From NCBI GenBank assembly GCA_029550925.1, contig JAKPGL010000105.1, forward strand, positions 1 to 40,607: a stretch of 40,607 bases of DNA. The letters run 5' to 3'. The position numbers and the translations under genes are program-made. Shown here in pieces: positions 17,026 to 25,330 of this stretch. Every line of letters starts with the position of its first letter. Within the stretch, counting starts at the first letter, position 1. Origin of the DNA: Planctomycetota bacterium. Lineage in GTDB: Bacteria; Planctomycetota; Planctomycetia; Pirellulales; Thermoguttaceae. The notes beneath the pieces were generated by a model. It saw only the letters and a list, made by a program, of their open reading frames with translations. It made no database searches and was not told the origin of the DNA.

Positions 17026-17886
17026 TTAGACCCAGAGCCCTTGTTGGACGCCTTTCTGGATTCTTTTGAGAGATTGGCGGCCGTAATCCGAGTTGAGTTC
17101 GATTAAGATAGCCTGACGGCGTAATTCAGCCGCCGCTATCCCTGTGGTACCTGAACCCGAAAAGGGGTCCAACACCGCGTCTCCCGGCCGAGAACCTAGG
17201 AGGATACATCGGCGTGCCAGTTCCGTAGGGAAAGCTGCCGGATGTTCGCCTTCGGAAGGTTCAGGCCCTAGGACCCAATAATTTTTAAGATTCGCCCCGC
17301 TCCGTTCCCGCACCGCTTGATTGTTATAGTAGTATTTAGGATTTTTGGCGAATAAAAAAACCTCTTCCGTAGCTCGTGAAGGCCGATTCCGAACGCTTTC
17401 GGGCATAGGGGCCTTCTTAATCCAGGTAATATGGGAACGAAGAATCCAACCGTCGGCTTGTAACGCAAAAGCCACTCGCCAAGGAAGCCCCATCAGGTCC
17501 CGATCTTTCAATCCCCAACAAGGCGGTACTTTGCAATTCCGTTTTTGAATCAGTTTTTTGGTGTTTCCCACCTTGGCATTAGGCCCACAGACGCCTACAC
17601 CGCCGTTTCGGGCATAAGCATCGCCCACATTGAGCCATAATGTCCCATCCTGCCGAAGCACCCGTCCAACCTGCCGAAACACAGAAACCAAATCTTGCAC
17701 ATATTGTTCCGGCGTCTCTTCGTCTCCCAGTTGGTCCGGATGCTCATAATCCCGCAAACCCCAATAAGGGGGCGAGGTAACACAACACTGCACCGACTCT
17801 GCCGGTAGCAGAGGAAGCACTTGTCGGCAGTCCCCTATGAAGATGCGCACGTCATGGACCGTATAGACCTCTGGCGAGTTACTCAT
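17026..17886 (-). CDS. Type II DNA methyltransferase, beta class, probable N4-cytosine
   Basis: About 286 residues. It should protect host DNA from the adjoining endonuclease. The catalytic motif TSPPYWGLRDY is near residues 37-47 and the SAM-binding motif DPFSGSGTTG near 239-248, the reversed order of the beta class; TSPPY is most common in N4-cytosine enzymes, while N6-adenine remains possible. The C-terminal half includes typical VFLFAKNPKYYYN and FPTELARRCI. The frame reaches a GTG at 17901, but ATG 17886 gives the normal N-terminus; neither has an ideal Shine-Dalgarno. A sigma-70-like promoter lies at 17949-17978. The endonuclease follows after three bases. Confidence 0.88.
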   Translation of the reverse strand: MSNSPEVYTVHDVRIFIGDCRQVLPLLPAESVQCCVTSPPYWGLRDYEHPDQLGDEETPEQYVQDLVSVFRQVGRVLRQDGTLWLNVGDAYARNGGVGVCGPNAKVGNTKKLIQKRNCKVPPCWGLKDRDLMGLPWRVAFALQADGWILRSHITWIKKAPMPESVRNRPSRATEEVFLFAKNPKYYYNNQAVRERSGANLKNYWVLGPEPSEGEHPAAFPTELARRCILLGSRPGDAVLDPFSGSGTTGIAAAELRRQAILIELNSDYGRQSLKRIQKGVQQGLWV

Positions 17887-17948
17887 CGTCTCTCTGCCCA
17901 CCTATAGGTAGGGACTCTCCTTCCAACCGAAATCTTCCTCCTCGGAAT

Positions 17949-17978
17949 ATTATGCGGTTAGAGAGTTTCCTAAGTCAA
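17949..17978 (-). promoter_or_regulatory. Sigma-70-type promoter of the R-M operon
   Basis: On the reverse strand, TTGACT (17978-17973) and CATAAT (17954-17949) are separated by 18 bases; each hexamer matches the consensus at five of six positions. Transcription would start near 17942, about 55 bases before ATG 17886. No operator for a C protein is evident and no C-protein gene is present. Confidence 0.6.
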
Positions 17979-18418
17979 GGTGCTCATCGGGTTAGCGTCA
18001 GAACGTCTCCCAGGCAAGCTTCCTGGGGACAAAACAGCGTCGGAGTGGGAAGCGTTGTCTGGAGGACCGACTTTTGGGGGAGCGAAGACCTGGAAATCGC
18101 TATTGTCGGCAAGATTTAACATCCTTCCTCTTGGGAAGGGCCGCCTCTAGAGGAGGGAATGAAAAGTTAGGGAAGATTTTCCGATCGGCCAAGCAGATCG
18201 GTTGATGCCTATCGTACCGGCGGCGCCACCCGTCTTAGCCCCCTCCAAGAGGGCCAACCGATCAAGAAGTTCCGAACCAATAGCCGAAACGGCAAAAGAG
18301 GAACCGATCAGGTTGCGGCGGTCGCAACCAAGGTAGTTCAGAGGAATGCTGCCTTGGGGAAGGCGGAGCTTCTCACCAGCAGCACCCTCTCGTCTTGTTA
18401 CCCATAGGGAGCACGCAC
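17979..18418. other. Intergenic region between divergent R-M and porin genes
   Basis: No gene is supported. A TCCCAGG-CCTGGGA hairpin (18007-18026) and several GC-rich partial inverted repeats (for example around 18181-18201) are visible but none matches an RNA family I know. This stretch must carry the porin promoter and leader; I cannot place its -10 and -35 boxes with confidence. Confidence 0.35.
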
Positions 18419-19939
18419 ATGCACGGAAGGTTTTCCTTATGGCTTGCCATGGGGGCGGCCATCTTCACGATGGGAGTCTCGTGGGCCTACGCCCAACAAG
18501 GCGGTTGGGAGCCTATGCCGCCCGAAGACCCCTCGTATATAGTCCCCCAGGAAAATCCATACACCTTGCCGGGAGTAAGCAAGGAAGCCCAGCCACAAGA
18601 GCCGAGCGACGCTGGTTTTTCGGCCGCGCCGCCGGCGGGGCTGATTGCCGCCGACAAGGCGGCCGCTCCGGCGCCTAGCGCAGAGGATCGACTCAAAAAG
18701 CTGGAAGAAGAACTCCAGAAACTCAAAGACAAAGACGCGGCGGCCCAAAAGAAGGCCGCCGGCGCACCTTCGGTCAAAGTGAACGGCCGGCTCTTTATGG
18801 ATTGGGCGATGTTCGGCCAAGGGGCTGCCAGCCGGGCCAACTACGGCGATATCGAAGACGGGGTGCAGTTCCGAGCCGCCCGGATCGCAGTTTCCGGCGA
18901 GGCCTTCCATGTGATGGACTACAAAATCGAAGCGGATTTCTCCGACACGGACGAAGGCAATGGCGGCAAACTGATCCAATCCACCGCGTTCAAAGATGTC
19001 TATATCGGGATCAATGAATTGCCGCTTCTGGGCCATGTGCGCATGGGACATTTCAAGGAACCGTTTGCCCTGGAAGAACTGACCAGCAACCGGTTCACCA
19101 CCTTTATGGAGCGGGCGTTGCCGGTGGTGGCTTTTGCCCCGGCCCGCCGGATTGGCATTATGGCCTTCGACACCTACCTCGACCAGCGAGGTACCTGGGC
19201 TATCGGGGCGTTTACCTCGGAAATGGAAAACGGCTCGGAACCGCCCATTTGGCAGGACGACGACGGCGGAATCGCCATGACCGCCCGGTTGACCTTCCTG
19301 CCCTGGTACGACGAAGCCAGCGACGGCCGAGGCTTGCTCCATACCGGCTTGGCCTACAGCTACCGAAATATCGCCGACGGCAACGTCCGGTTCCGAAGCC
19401 GCAATGAATGCTCGTTAGGGCCGTATATTGTCAATACCGGCCAGATCACCCTGGTGCCGGAGGTCCAGATGCTGGGACTCGAAGGCGCATGGGTTTATGG
19501 GCCGCTTTCGGTCCAGGCCGAGTACTTCAATGTCTGGACGCCTCGAAGCGGCGTGGGTACCGCCTATCTGAACGGCGCCTATGTCTATGTGAGCTACTTC
19601 CTGACCGGCGAACACCGGCCGTATGACCGCAAAAAGGGCGCCTTCGATCGAGTTCGTCCGTTTACCAACTTCTTCCGGGTCCGAGCCGCCGACGGTGTAC
19701 AGACCGGTTGGGGCGCCTGGGAACTGGCCTACCGGTATTCCTGCATCGACCTAGTGGATCTGGACGCCGGTGTCAACGGCGGCATCGCCGACGACCATAC
19801 GCTGGGCCTGAACTGGTACCTGAATCCGTACACCCGGTTGATGTTCAACTATGTGTTGGCCAAATCGACGGATCGGTACGGAATCGACCCGATTACCGAT
19901 ATGAGCACGTTCCAGATTCGCGCTCAGATTGACTTCTAA
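18419..19939 (+). CDS. Outer-membrane porin, OprO/OprP-like
   Basis: A 506-residue protein with a signal peptide (about 1-26), a Pro/Ala-rich section, a short coiled coil AEDRLKKLEEELQKLKDKD near 86-104, and then a beta-barrel region of alternating aromatic and polar residues. It ends in IRAQIDF, the terminal Phe expected of outer-membrane barrels. Segments such as GVQFRAARIAVSGEAF, YKIEADFSD and MGHFKEPFALEELTSNRF are typical of the phosphate-selective porin O/P family; the coiled coil before the barrel is common in planctomycete members. ATG 18419 has AGGGAG seven bases upstream, better than the TTG at 18395. The substrate cannot be told from the sequence. It is followed by a separate gene for a Cys-rich secreted protein. 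Confidence 0.85.
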   Translation: MHGRFSLWLAMGAAIFTMGVSWAYAQQGGWEPMPPEDPSYIVPQENPYTLPGVSKEAQPQEPSDAGFSAAPPAGLIAADKAAAPAPSAEDRLKKLEEELQKLKDKDAAAQKKAAGAPSVKVNGRLFMDWAMFGQGAASRANYGDIEDGVQFRAARIAVSGEAFHVMDYKIEADFSDTDEGNGGKLIQSTAFKDVYIGINELPLLGHVRMGHFKEPFALEELTSNRFTTFMERALPVVAFAPARRIGIMAFDTYLDQRGTWAIGAFTSEMENGSEPPIWQDDDGGIAMTARLTFLPWYDEASDGRGLLHTGLAYSYRNIADGNVRFRSRNECSLGPYIVNTGQITLVPEVQMLGLEGAWVYGPLSVQAEYFNVWTPRSGVGTAYLNGAYVYVSYFLTGEHRPYDRKKGAFDRVRPFTNFFRVRAADGVQTGWGAWELAYRYSCIDLVDLDAGVNGGIADDHTLGLNWYLNPYTRLMFNYVLAKSTDRYGIDPITDMSTFQIRAQIDF

Positions 19940-20069
19940 CCCCGCGAAAGGCCCCAAAGGTTCTCCATTCGGGGAGTCCATAGTCCGAGTGTGCAGAAGA
20001 CGAACCACGAAAGAAATGTCCTCTTCGCAAGAGCGGACTCTTGCGGAAAGTTCCTAAGGAGACTTGAGA

Positions 20070-20708
20070 ATGAGAAAACTGATCTGGATTATAGCGTGCC
20101 TGGCCTGGCTTAGTTGGGCGGGCAATACAGGGGCTGGCGAGGCGAAGCCGGTCGAGGATGGCTGCGGACAGATAGGCTCGTGCGCCGTCTGCGGCTGCCA
20201 TGCCCCATGCAAAAAGGTCTGCCGATTGGTCTGCGAGACCAAAAAGGTGGAAGAGACGGTCTGGGAAGTGCAATGCGAAGACTTCTGCCCGCTTTTGCCG
20301 AAGATTTTCGGCAAAAAATGCGGCTGCGGCGACCCAGGCTGCGGTCAAGACCCTGCCGCTTGCGGCGGGTGCGAGGCGGGTGGTTGCAAAGAGCCCCCCA
20401 CGCCGCAGTGCGGAAAAAGCCGGGTGAAAAAGACCTTGGTCAAAAAGACCATCACCAAAGAAGTGCCGGTCTATCGGTGTGTGGTGGACTATGTTTGCGG
20501 GGAGTGTGGATGCGGAGACGCTGGAGGGGTGCCTGCTGCGCCAGCCGCTCCGGGCCAGAAAGCGGCCCCCGCTCCGCCGCCTCCTCCCGCTCCTCCTGCT
20601 CCACCGAAACCGGCGCCGAAAGCCGCCTTCCGCCCGGTGATCCAGCCGGCCGTTGCGATCCCCGAAGCGCCGGAACAACCGCTGCCCCGATTAGTGTTGG
20701 GCGGTTAA
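20070..20708 (+). CDS. Cys-rich secreted protein, planctomycete-type
   Basis: A 212-residue secreted protein with a signal peptide (about 1-22, IIACLAWLSWAGNTGAGE). More than 20 cysteines are arranged as CGxCxVCGCHxPCKKVCRLVCETKKVEETVWEVQCEDFC and as CGCGDPGCGQ repeats, with a second basic block KKTLVKKTITKEVPVYRCVVDYVCGECGCG. The last 70 residues are Pro/Ala-rich. Function is unknown; the pattern could bind metal or form many disulfides. ATG 20070 has TAAGGAGA upstream. It follows the porin by 130 bases and is closed by a strong terminator. Confidence 0.75.
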   Translation: MRKLIWIIACLAWLSWAGNTGAGEAKPVEDGCGQIGSCAVCGCHAPCKKVCRLVCETKKVEETVWEVQCEDFCPLLPKIFGKKCGCGDPGCGQDPAACGGCEAGGCKEPPTPQCGKSRVKKTLVKKTITKEVPVYRCVVDYVCGECGCGDAGGVPAAPAAPGQKAAPAPPPPPAPPAPPKPAPKAAFRPVIQPAVAIPEAPEQPLPRLVLGG

Positions 20709-20783
20709 AAGAAAAAATGGAGATTTCTGCCAGCTTCCGGTTCTTCTGACCAAGTTGGCCAGCCCATCTCGGCATCCTTCCAC

Positions 20784-20828
20784 GACCGGCCCTGGAGGAA
20801 CAGGTCCTTTGGGGCCGGTCGGCTTTTT
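20784..20828 (+). terminator. Rho-independent terminator after Cys-rich protein gene
   Basis: GACCGGCCC (20784-20792) pairs perfectly with GGGCCGGTC (20812-20820) and is followed by GGCTTTTT. It separates the porin/Cys-rich unit from the hsp20 gene. Confidence 0.8.
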
Positions 20829-20970
20829 AGGAGGCGTAGGATTGGTGGGGGGGAGCTGAAGGAACTGCCATTTTGGCAGGCAATTTAGACAAAAACCTCC
20901 CGGAAGCTCAAAGCTATAACTATCTATTTTATAAAGACTTACATCTACGATTCTCACAGGCGTTTCTGTT

Positions 20971-20986
20971 TGGCATATTCTTTGCT
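20971..20986 (+). promoter_or_regulatory. Candidate sigma-54 promoter of hsp20
   Basis: The 16-mer TGGCATATTCTTTGCT fits the sigma-54 consensus TGGCAYRNNNNTTGCW at every defined position, with GG and GC exactly ten bases apart. It lies about 200 bases before the hsp20 start and downstream of the preceding terminator. One such match per window could occur by chance, so position is the main support. Confidence 0.45.
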
Positions 20987-21156
20987 TCTCTGCATCTATC
21001 GGAATTGGCCCGCCGGGTTCTCCCAACCCGGCCCTCCTGGCGTCAATTCCTTCTGGCCTGCCGTCCCTCAGGTAGCGGGCCTGTCTGCAAGGGGCAGTTG
21101 GCCTGGCATCCATCCCCCTGGGCCGACTGCCCTCGGAAGGGGCGTCGTGGGATGGG

Positions 21157-21178
21157 GTCTTCCAATACAAAGGAGGAC
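21157..21178 (+). promoter_or_regulatory. Candidate RNA thermometer masking hsp20 ribosome-binding site
   Basis: GUCUUCC (21157-21163) pairs with GGAGGAC (21172-21178) over seven base pairs, one a U-G wobble, with an 8-nt loop. The 3' arm holds the whole Shine-Dalgarno, with ATG at 21185. A short, wobble-containing helix over the ribosome-binding site of a small heat-shock gene is the pattern of fourU/ROSE-type thermometers. The fold is seen; temperature response is inferred. Confidence 0.5.
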
Positions 21179-21184
21179 AAAGCA

Positions 21185-21661
21185 ATGGCTCGGAACTTGA
21201 CTCCTTGGCGCGGCGGCGCTCGGAACCTTGCCTTGTGGGACATGCCGGTCCCTCGGTGGTTCGAGAACTTCCGCCGTGAAATGGACGATCTGTTTGAACA
21301 ATTCTTCGGCCCAGAAACTGGCCGAGAAATGGTGGTCTTCGCGCCTCGCACCAATGTGGCGGAGACCGAAAAAGAGTATGAAATCACCGTCGATCTTCCC
21401 GGCGTGAAACCGGAAGACTTCAACGTCGAACTGAAGGAAGGTTGCCTCTGGATCACCGGCGAACGGCGACAGGAACACCAAGAGGAAGGCAAAACCTATC
21501 ACCGGATCGAACGGACCTATGGTCAGTTCCGTCGGGTGATCCCCTTGGAAGTTCCTACCGACCCGGAAAAGATCCAGGCCGAGTACAAGGACGGCGTCCT
21601 ACGGATTGTGGTTCCCAAGGACGAGTCGGCCCAGCCCAAAAAAATCCCAGTCAAAACCTAA
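21185..21661 (+). CDS. Small heat-shock protein Hsp20
   Basis: A 158-residue ATP-independent chaperone that should hold unfolded proteins. The N-terminal arm (WRGGARNLALWDMPVPRWFENFRREMDDLFEQFFG) precedes an alpha-crystallin domain from about 50 to 145 with FAPRTNVAETEKEYEITVDLPGVKPEDFNVEL and the EYKDGVLRIVVPK end motif. The C-terminal KKIPVK supplies the I-x-I/V tail that locks the oligomer. A longer frame starts at 20873, but ATG 21185 has AAGGAGG eight bases upstream and the family N-terminus. The leader is unusually rich in signals: a sigma-54-like site and a hairpin over the ribosome-binding site. Confidence 0.92.
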   Translation: MARNLTPWRGGARNLALWDMPVPRWFENFRREMDDLFEQFFGPETGREMVVFAPRTNVAETEKEYEITVDLPGVKPEDFNVELKEGCLWITGERRQEHQEEGKTYHRIERTYGQFRRVIPLEVPTDPEKIQAEYKDGVLRIVVPKDESAQPKKIPVKT

Positions 21662-21779
21662 TCGGCCTTTGGCCGTTTTCCAACCTGGGCAGCTTGCCCG
21701 ACTCCACCGCATGGGAAGGATTCTGGGGATTGCTTCGAGGAGCTGGTGGAGTTCCGGTCGGAAGCGTCTTCTGGGTTTG

Positions 21780-21835
21780 GCAGCCCGGGCGCGTGCGCCT
21801 CCGCCATGCGTCCGGGCTGCTTTTTTCTTTTTTCT
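21780..21835 (+). terminator. Rho-independent terminator after hsp20
   Basis: GCAGCCCGG (21780-21788) pairs perfectly with CCGGGCTGC (21812-21820), followed by TTTTTTCTTTTTT. A smaller CGGCC-TTT-GGCCG-TTTT hairpin lies directly after the hsp20 stop at about 21663-21679. Confidence 0.8.
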
Positions 21836-21986
21836 TTGTCCTCCCTGTTTTTATTTTCCTACTGGGGGGTGTTAGGGCTATTGCTACGATCCTTCTATTG
21901 GGGTAAACTATTAGGAGTTGAAGTCTGCGCGTTTTAGACTCGGCTGGTCGTATTCAGAAAATCGTGCTTCAAATGGGGGGATGGCG

Positions 21987-22454
21987 ATGAAAAGAACCAG
22001 CTCTGAGTGGAGCCAACGGGTTTTCGTTCTCGCTGGGCTGGGAGTACTCGGAGGATTGCTTCTCCAGGGCTGCCGCGGGGAGCCCTATGGCGTCGTTCCG
22101 ATCCGGGGAAAGGTTACCTACGAAGACGGTTCTCTGATACCGGCGGCCAGCCTGCTTTTGGAATTCAACAGCCAGGAAAAGCCGAAAGATCCCAAGACCT
22201 ACCCCCGGCCTGGTCGGGCTGAGGTCAACGTAGCCGACGGAACCTTCTCCAACGTCTCGACCTACGACTACAACGACGGGGCCATTCGAGGCGAACATAA
22301 AGTAGTCGTCAAAGCCTTCGACAAAAACGGCGCTCCGGTGTATCATCTGTTTGATAAAAAATATAGCGACGCCACCACGACGCCGTTAACCATTCAAGTC
22401 GGCTCGGAGCGGGAATTCCATATCAAAGTGCCCAAACCAACGGGCGTTCGATAA
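21987..22454 (+). CDS. Small lipoprotein, planctomycete type, paired with DUF1559
   Basis: 155 residues with a signal peptide and lipobox LLLQGC (Cys29). The mature part has a beta-sandwich look: VVPIRGKVTYEDGSLIPAASLLLEF, then AEVNVADGTFSNVSTYDYNDGAIRGEHKVVVKAF, then a short tail. This GKVTYxDG...GEHKVVV layout is typical of the carboxypeptidase-regulatory-like small lipoproteins that often accompany DUF1559 genes in planctomycetes. ATG 21987 has a GGGGGG run six bases upstream and keeps the signal peptide at the N-terminus. The DUF1559 gene follows after 111 bases. Function is unknown. Confidence 0.75.
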   Translation: MKRTSSEWSQRVFVLAGLGVLGGLLLQGCRGEPYGVVPIRGKVTYEDGSLIPAASLLLEFNSQEKPKDPKTYPRPGRAEVNVADGTFSNVSTYDYNDGAIRGEHKVVVKAFDKNGAPVYHLFDKKYSDATTTPLTIQVGSEREFHIKVPKPTGVR

Positions 22455-22565
22455 ACGGGGACTTCGCTGCACGCGAAAACTTGGATTGCGCTGCGTCTAG
22501 CGAAAAGTCGAAAACGGTCCAAAAATCATTTCGGGCTTGCCTTTTGGCAAAGGAAAGGGTTGACG

Positions 22566-23681
22566 ATGGGGTGCTTGCAGAAACGACCTGCTTTTCAACG
22601 TGGTTTCACGCTGGTGGAACTTCTGGTGGTGATTACAATTATTGGAATTTTGATTGCCCTGCTTTTGCCGGCGGTGCAGGCGGCCCGAGAGGCGGCCCGA
22701 CGCGCCCAGTGCCAGAACAACCTGAAACAGCTCGGCCTGGGCTGCCTGAATTACGAAAATCAGCATAAATGTTTTCCGCCAGCTTCTGTGTGGGCCGACC
22801 TCGGGCCAGGCCGAAATAGCGCCGACATCGACGCCCAAAATCAAATCAATCTCCGGGAAACTTGGGTGATCCTCATCCTGCCGTTCATCGAACAGCAGGC
22901 TCTTTTTAATGCCTTCAACCGCGCCTATCCGATTCCGCACGAGGTGAACGCCGGTCCTCGATCAACCGAAATCCCCATCATGCTATGTCCTTCCGATTCG
23001 TTTAACCGGACCAAATACAGCGGCACGCCCGGAAGCTCCCATACCAGCAATCACGGCCCGAACTGGGCGAGAGGCAATTATGGGGCTAACGGCGCCCTTG
23101 GATTCCAGTCCGACTCGGCCCATTGCAACGACTATGGGACCGGGGGTTCCGGTTGTGCGGCTTCCGTTACAGGCTGGGCCGACAATCGCATTCGGGGCGT
23201 TATGGGGGCCAATGCCGCCTGCCGAATGGACGACATCCGCGACGGAACCAGTCAGACCATCTTGCTTCTGGAAATTCGGACCGGGGTGGCGCCGAACGAC
23301 TGCCGGGGCGTCTGGGCCATGTCCGGCGCCGGCCCTAGCGCCTGCTGGGCGCACGGTTATGTGGGCGATGCGGCCGGCCCAAATCCCATCACCTACGCCG
23401 CGGACGATATCGCCGGCTGTGCGGAAATTGTAGCAGCGATAGGCCTCGAACGGATTCAACAGCTCCGGATGGGTTGTTACGAAGGCACCGGCGGTTCGCC
23501 CAATCGGCAGGCGACGGCTCGTAGTATGCATCCGGGCGGCATCCATGTCTGTTTCGCCGACGGCAGCGTCCACTGGATCAATAACCACATTGAAGTCAGC
23601 AATACGATCAATTATGCGTCCGTGTGGGATCGGCTGAATCTGTCGGCCGACCGATTGCCGTTGTCGGCCAGTTCCTATTAG
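22566..23681 (+). CDS. DUF1559 protein with type IV pilin-like N-terminus
   Basis: 371 residues. The start [38 protein letters not shown] is a prepilin signal: cleavage by the prepilin peptidase is expected between Gly and Phe, exposing a methylatable Phe and Glu5. The remainder is the DUF1559 domain, including [16 protein letters not shown], the [12 protein letters not shown] region and the closing [17 protein letters not shown] motif. These proteins are present in many copies in planctomycete genomes; a role in a secreted fibre or in cell-surface display is plausible but unproven. ATG 22566 has GGAAAGGG upstream. Confidence 0.92.
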   Translation: MGCLQKRPAFQRGFTLVELLVVITIIGILIALLLPAVQAAREAARRAQCQNNLKQLGLGCLNYENQHKCFPPASVWADLGPGRNSADIDAQNQINLRETWVILILPFIEQQALFNAFNRAYPIPHEVNAGPRSTEIPIMLCPSDSFNRTKYSGTPGSSHTSNHGPNWARGNYGANGALGFQSDSAHCNDYGTGGSGCAASVTGWADNRIRGVMGANAACRMDDIRDGTSQTILLLEIRTGVAPNDCRGVWAMSGAGPSACWAHGYVGDAAGPNPITYAADDIAGCAEIVAAIGLERIQQLRMGCYEGTGGSPNRQATARSMHPGGIHVCFADGSVHWINNHIEVSNTINYASVWDRLNLSADRLPLSASSY

Positions 23682-23708
23682 GCAATAGGAAACACATCCG
23701 CGGATTGG

Positions 23709-23897
23709 AGAGTACTTTTTGGGAAATACTCTAAAGTCTCATTCCCGCGCAAGTGGGAATCCAGAATAGACAGTTTATATATACCTGGATCCCCGCTTTC
23801 GCGGGGCTGACATTGCTAGAGCTTTTGCGGGGATGACATTGGGAGAGCTTTCGCGGGGCTGACAAGCAAAGTACTTCTGCATTCGGCGGAAGTATTC
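23709..23897. repeat. MITE copy D, extra hairpin arms
   Basis: The right end at 23877-23897 (CTGCATTCGGCGGAAGTATTC) is a diverged copy of the family end; the left end near 23709 (GAGTACTTTTTGGG) is weak. Hairpins lie at 23740-23764 and, inverted, at 23785-23811, with two further GCTTT(T/C)GCGGGG(A/C)TGACA units at 23821-23840 and 23848-23866. It occupies the gap between the DUF1559 and RNase HI genes. Confidence 0.6.
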
Positions 23898-23933
23898 GCT
23901 TTTTCCTATACGTCATGGATCAGGACTCTTCTT

Positions 23934-24452
23934 GTGAATCTTTCTTCGGACGAACCTACGGAAGTGGTGCTTTTTACCGACGGGGCTTGCAGCGGTAATC
24001 CGGGGCCGGGCGGTTGGGCGTTTATTCTTCGGCATCGCCGGACGGGTCGGCAAATCGAACAAAGCGGTGCTGAGGCTTTGACTACGAATAACCGGATGGA
24101 GCTTTTGGCCGTCATCCGCGGCCTGGAAGCCCTCAAACGACCTGCCAGCGTGGAAATAGTTACCGACAGCCAATATGTGGCCCAGGGACTAGCCCAATGG
24201 ATGCCTCGGTGGAAGGCCCAAGGATGGCGTCGCCGCGAAGCAAGCGGTTGGAAGAAGGTCAAAAACCTGGAGTTATGGCAACGGCTAGATGAACTCTTAA
24301 GCCGACATCAGGTTCGCATCCGCCATATCCCCGGCCATGCCGGCCATCCAGAAAACGAACGGTGCGACCGGCTGGCCGTGGCCGCCTATCAACAGTTCCT
24401 CGCATCCGCCGAAAAAAAAGCCAAGAAAAAAGAATCGCCTCCCTCTTTCTAA
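23934..24452 (+). CDS. rnhA: Ribonuclease HI
   Basis: 172 residues; hydrolyses the RNA strand of RNA-DNA hybrids, as in primer and R-loop removal. The catalytic set is complete: Asp16 in LFTDGACSGNPGPGGW, Glu56 in TNNRMELLA, Asp78 in EIVTDSQYV, His135 and Asp145 in IPGHAGHPENERCDRLA. A basic WKAQGWRRREASGWKKVKN loop (about 93-111) corresponds to the handle region of the E. coli enzyme. The tail is Lys-rich. The start is GTG, with a weak AGGA upstream. The MITE copy D ends about 37 bases before it, so its promoter is probably inside or near that element. An SRAP gene follows after 35 bases. Confidence 0.93.
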   Translation: MNLSSDEPTEVVLFTDGACSGNPGPGGWAFILRHRRTGRQIEQSGAEALTTNNRMELLAVIRGLEALKRPASVEIVTDSQYVAQGLAQWMPRWKAQGWRRREASGWKKVKNLELWQRLDELLSRHQVRIRHIPGHAGHPENERCDRLAVAAYQQFLASAEKKAKKKESPPSF

Positions 24453-24487
24453 CCACGTCAACTTGGCGGTAACGCAAGGAGCATTCG

Positions 24488-25330
24488 ATGTGCGGACGTT
24501 TTACGCTGCGGGTATCGGTGGAACTGATAGCCGGCGAGTTCTTGCTGATTTTGCGGGATCCGTTGCCGCCCCGGTATAACATCGCCCCAAGCCAGGCCAT
24601 TCTGGCAATTGTTGTACCTACCAGCCGGTTGGGGGAAACCGAACCGATCCAAACCGACCAACCTCATTCCTTCCGGTCGGAAAGCAGAGCACGCGGTAAA
24701 CCGTCGGCGATTACCCAACAGGACGCTATTCCACGAGACGGTCTAACGCCCGCGGGGTCTCCGGCTCGCCAATTGGTTTGGATGCAGTGGGGGTTTTCGC
24801 AGTCTGGCCGACCGACCGGAGAAACCAGCTCTCTCCTGGTGAATCTGCGGGCAGAAACCGCCCTGGAGAATCCCAGGTTTCGACGCCTGCTGGAAGCCAA
24901 TCGGTGCCTGATCCTCGCCGACGGCTTTTATGAATGGGAAAAGATCGGCCGAAACCGAGAACCGTTTTTCATCCATCGGAAAGACGATCGGCCTTTCGGC
25001 ATGGCCGGGCTGTGGAAACCGCCTTCTTCCGCCCAGCCGGAGAAGTTGCCGGAATGTGTGGTGCTGACCACCCCGGCCAATGCGGTGGTCCAGCCGATCC
25101 ACGACCGGATGCCCGCCCTGCTGCTCCCGGAACACTACTCTGTTTGGCTTGATCCGGCCTACCGGGCGGCGGAACAACTGGCAGCAACCCTCCAACCGTA
25201 TCCGCAGGAATTCCTGGAAGCCTATCCTGTTTCCGAGCGGGTCAATTCGGCTGAGTATGACCAACCGGACTGCATCCAGCGCCAAAATCGCCCCCTCCAA
25301 CGCCGTCTGTTCGACTCGAAAGAGGAGTGA
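24488..25330 (+). CDS. SRAP (YedK/HMCES) abasic-site protein
   Basis: 280 residues. SRAP proteins form a covalent link with abasic sites in single-stranded DNA to shield them. The catalytic Cys2 follows the start Met, in MCGRFTLR. The other conserved residues are Asn119 and Arg121 in VNLRAET, Glu149 in DGFYEW and His205 in HDRMP. Compared with E. coli YedK (about 220 residues, Asn75, Glu105, His160) there is a roughly 45-residue insertion between PSQ (about 34-36) and WMQWGF (98-103), rich in Arg, Gln and Pro. AAGGAG lies seven bases upstream. It sits 35 bases after rnhA and is probably co-transcribed, fitting a DNA-repair unit. Confidence 0.9.
   Translation: MCGRFTLRVSVELIAGEFLLILRDPLPPRYNIAPSQAILAIVVPTSRLGETEPIQTDQPHSFRSESRARGKPSAITQQDAIPRDGLTPAGSPARQLVWMQWGFSQSGRPTGETSSLLVNLRAETALENPRFRRLLEANRCLILADGFYEWEKIGRNREPFFIHRKDDRPFGMAGLWKPPSSAQPEKLPECVVLTTPANAVVQPIHDRMPALLLPEHYSVWLDPAYRAAEQLAATLQPYPQEFLEAYPVSERVNSAEYDQPDCIQRQNRPLQRRLFDSKEE

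Noticed and set aside
18007-18201. Possible riboswitch or small RNA upstream of the porin
   Set aside because: Only short hairpins are visible and no known consensus can be recognised by eye.
18437-19342. 301-codon reverse frame over the porin
   Set aside because: No domain; the forward frame has a signal peptide and beta-barrel with terminal Phe.
23740-23866. Possible CRISPR array because of repeated GC-rich palindromes
   Set aside because: The units alternate in orientation, spacers are irregular and very short, and the ends match the MITE family.
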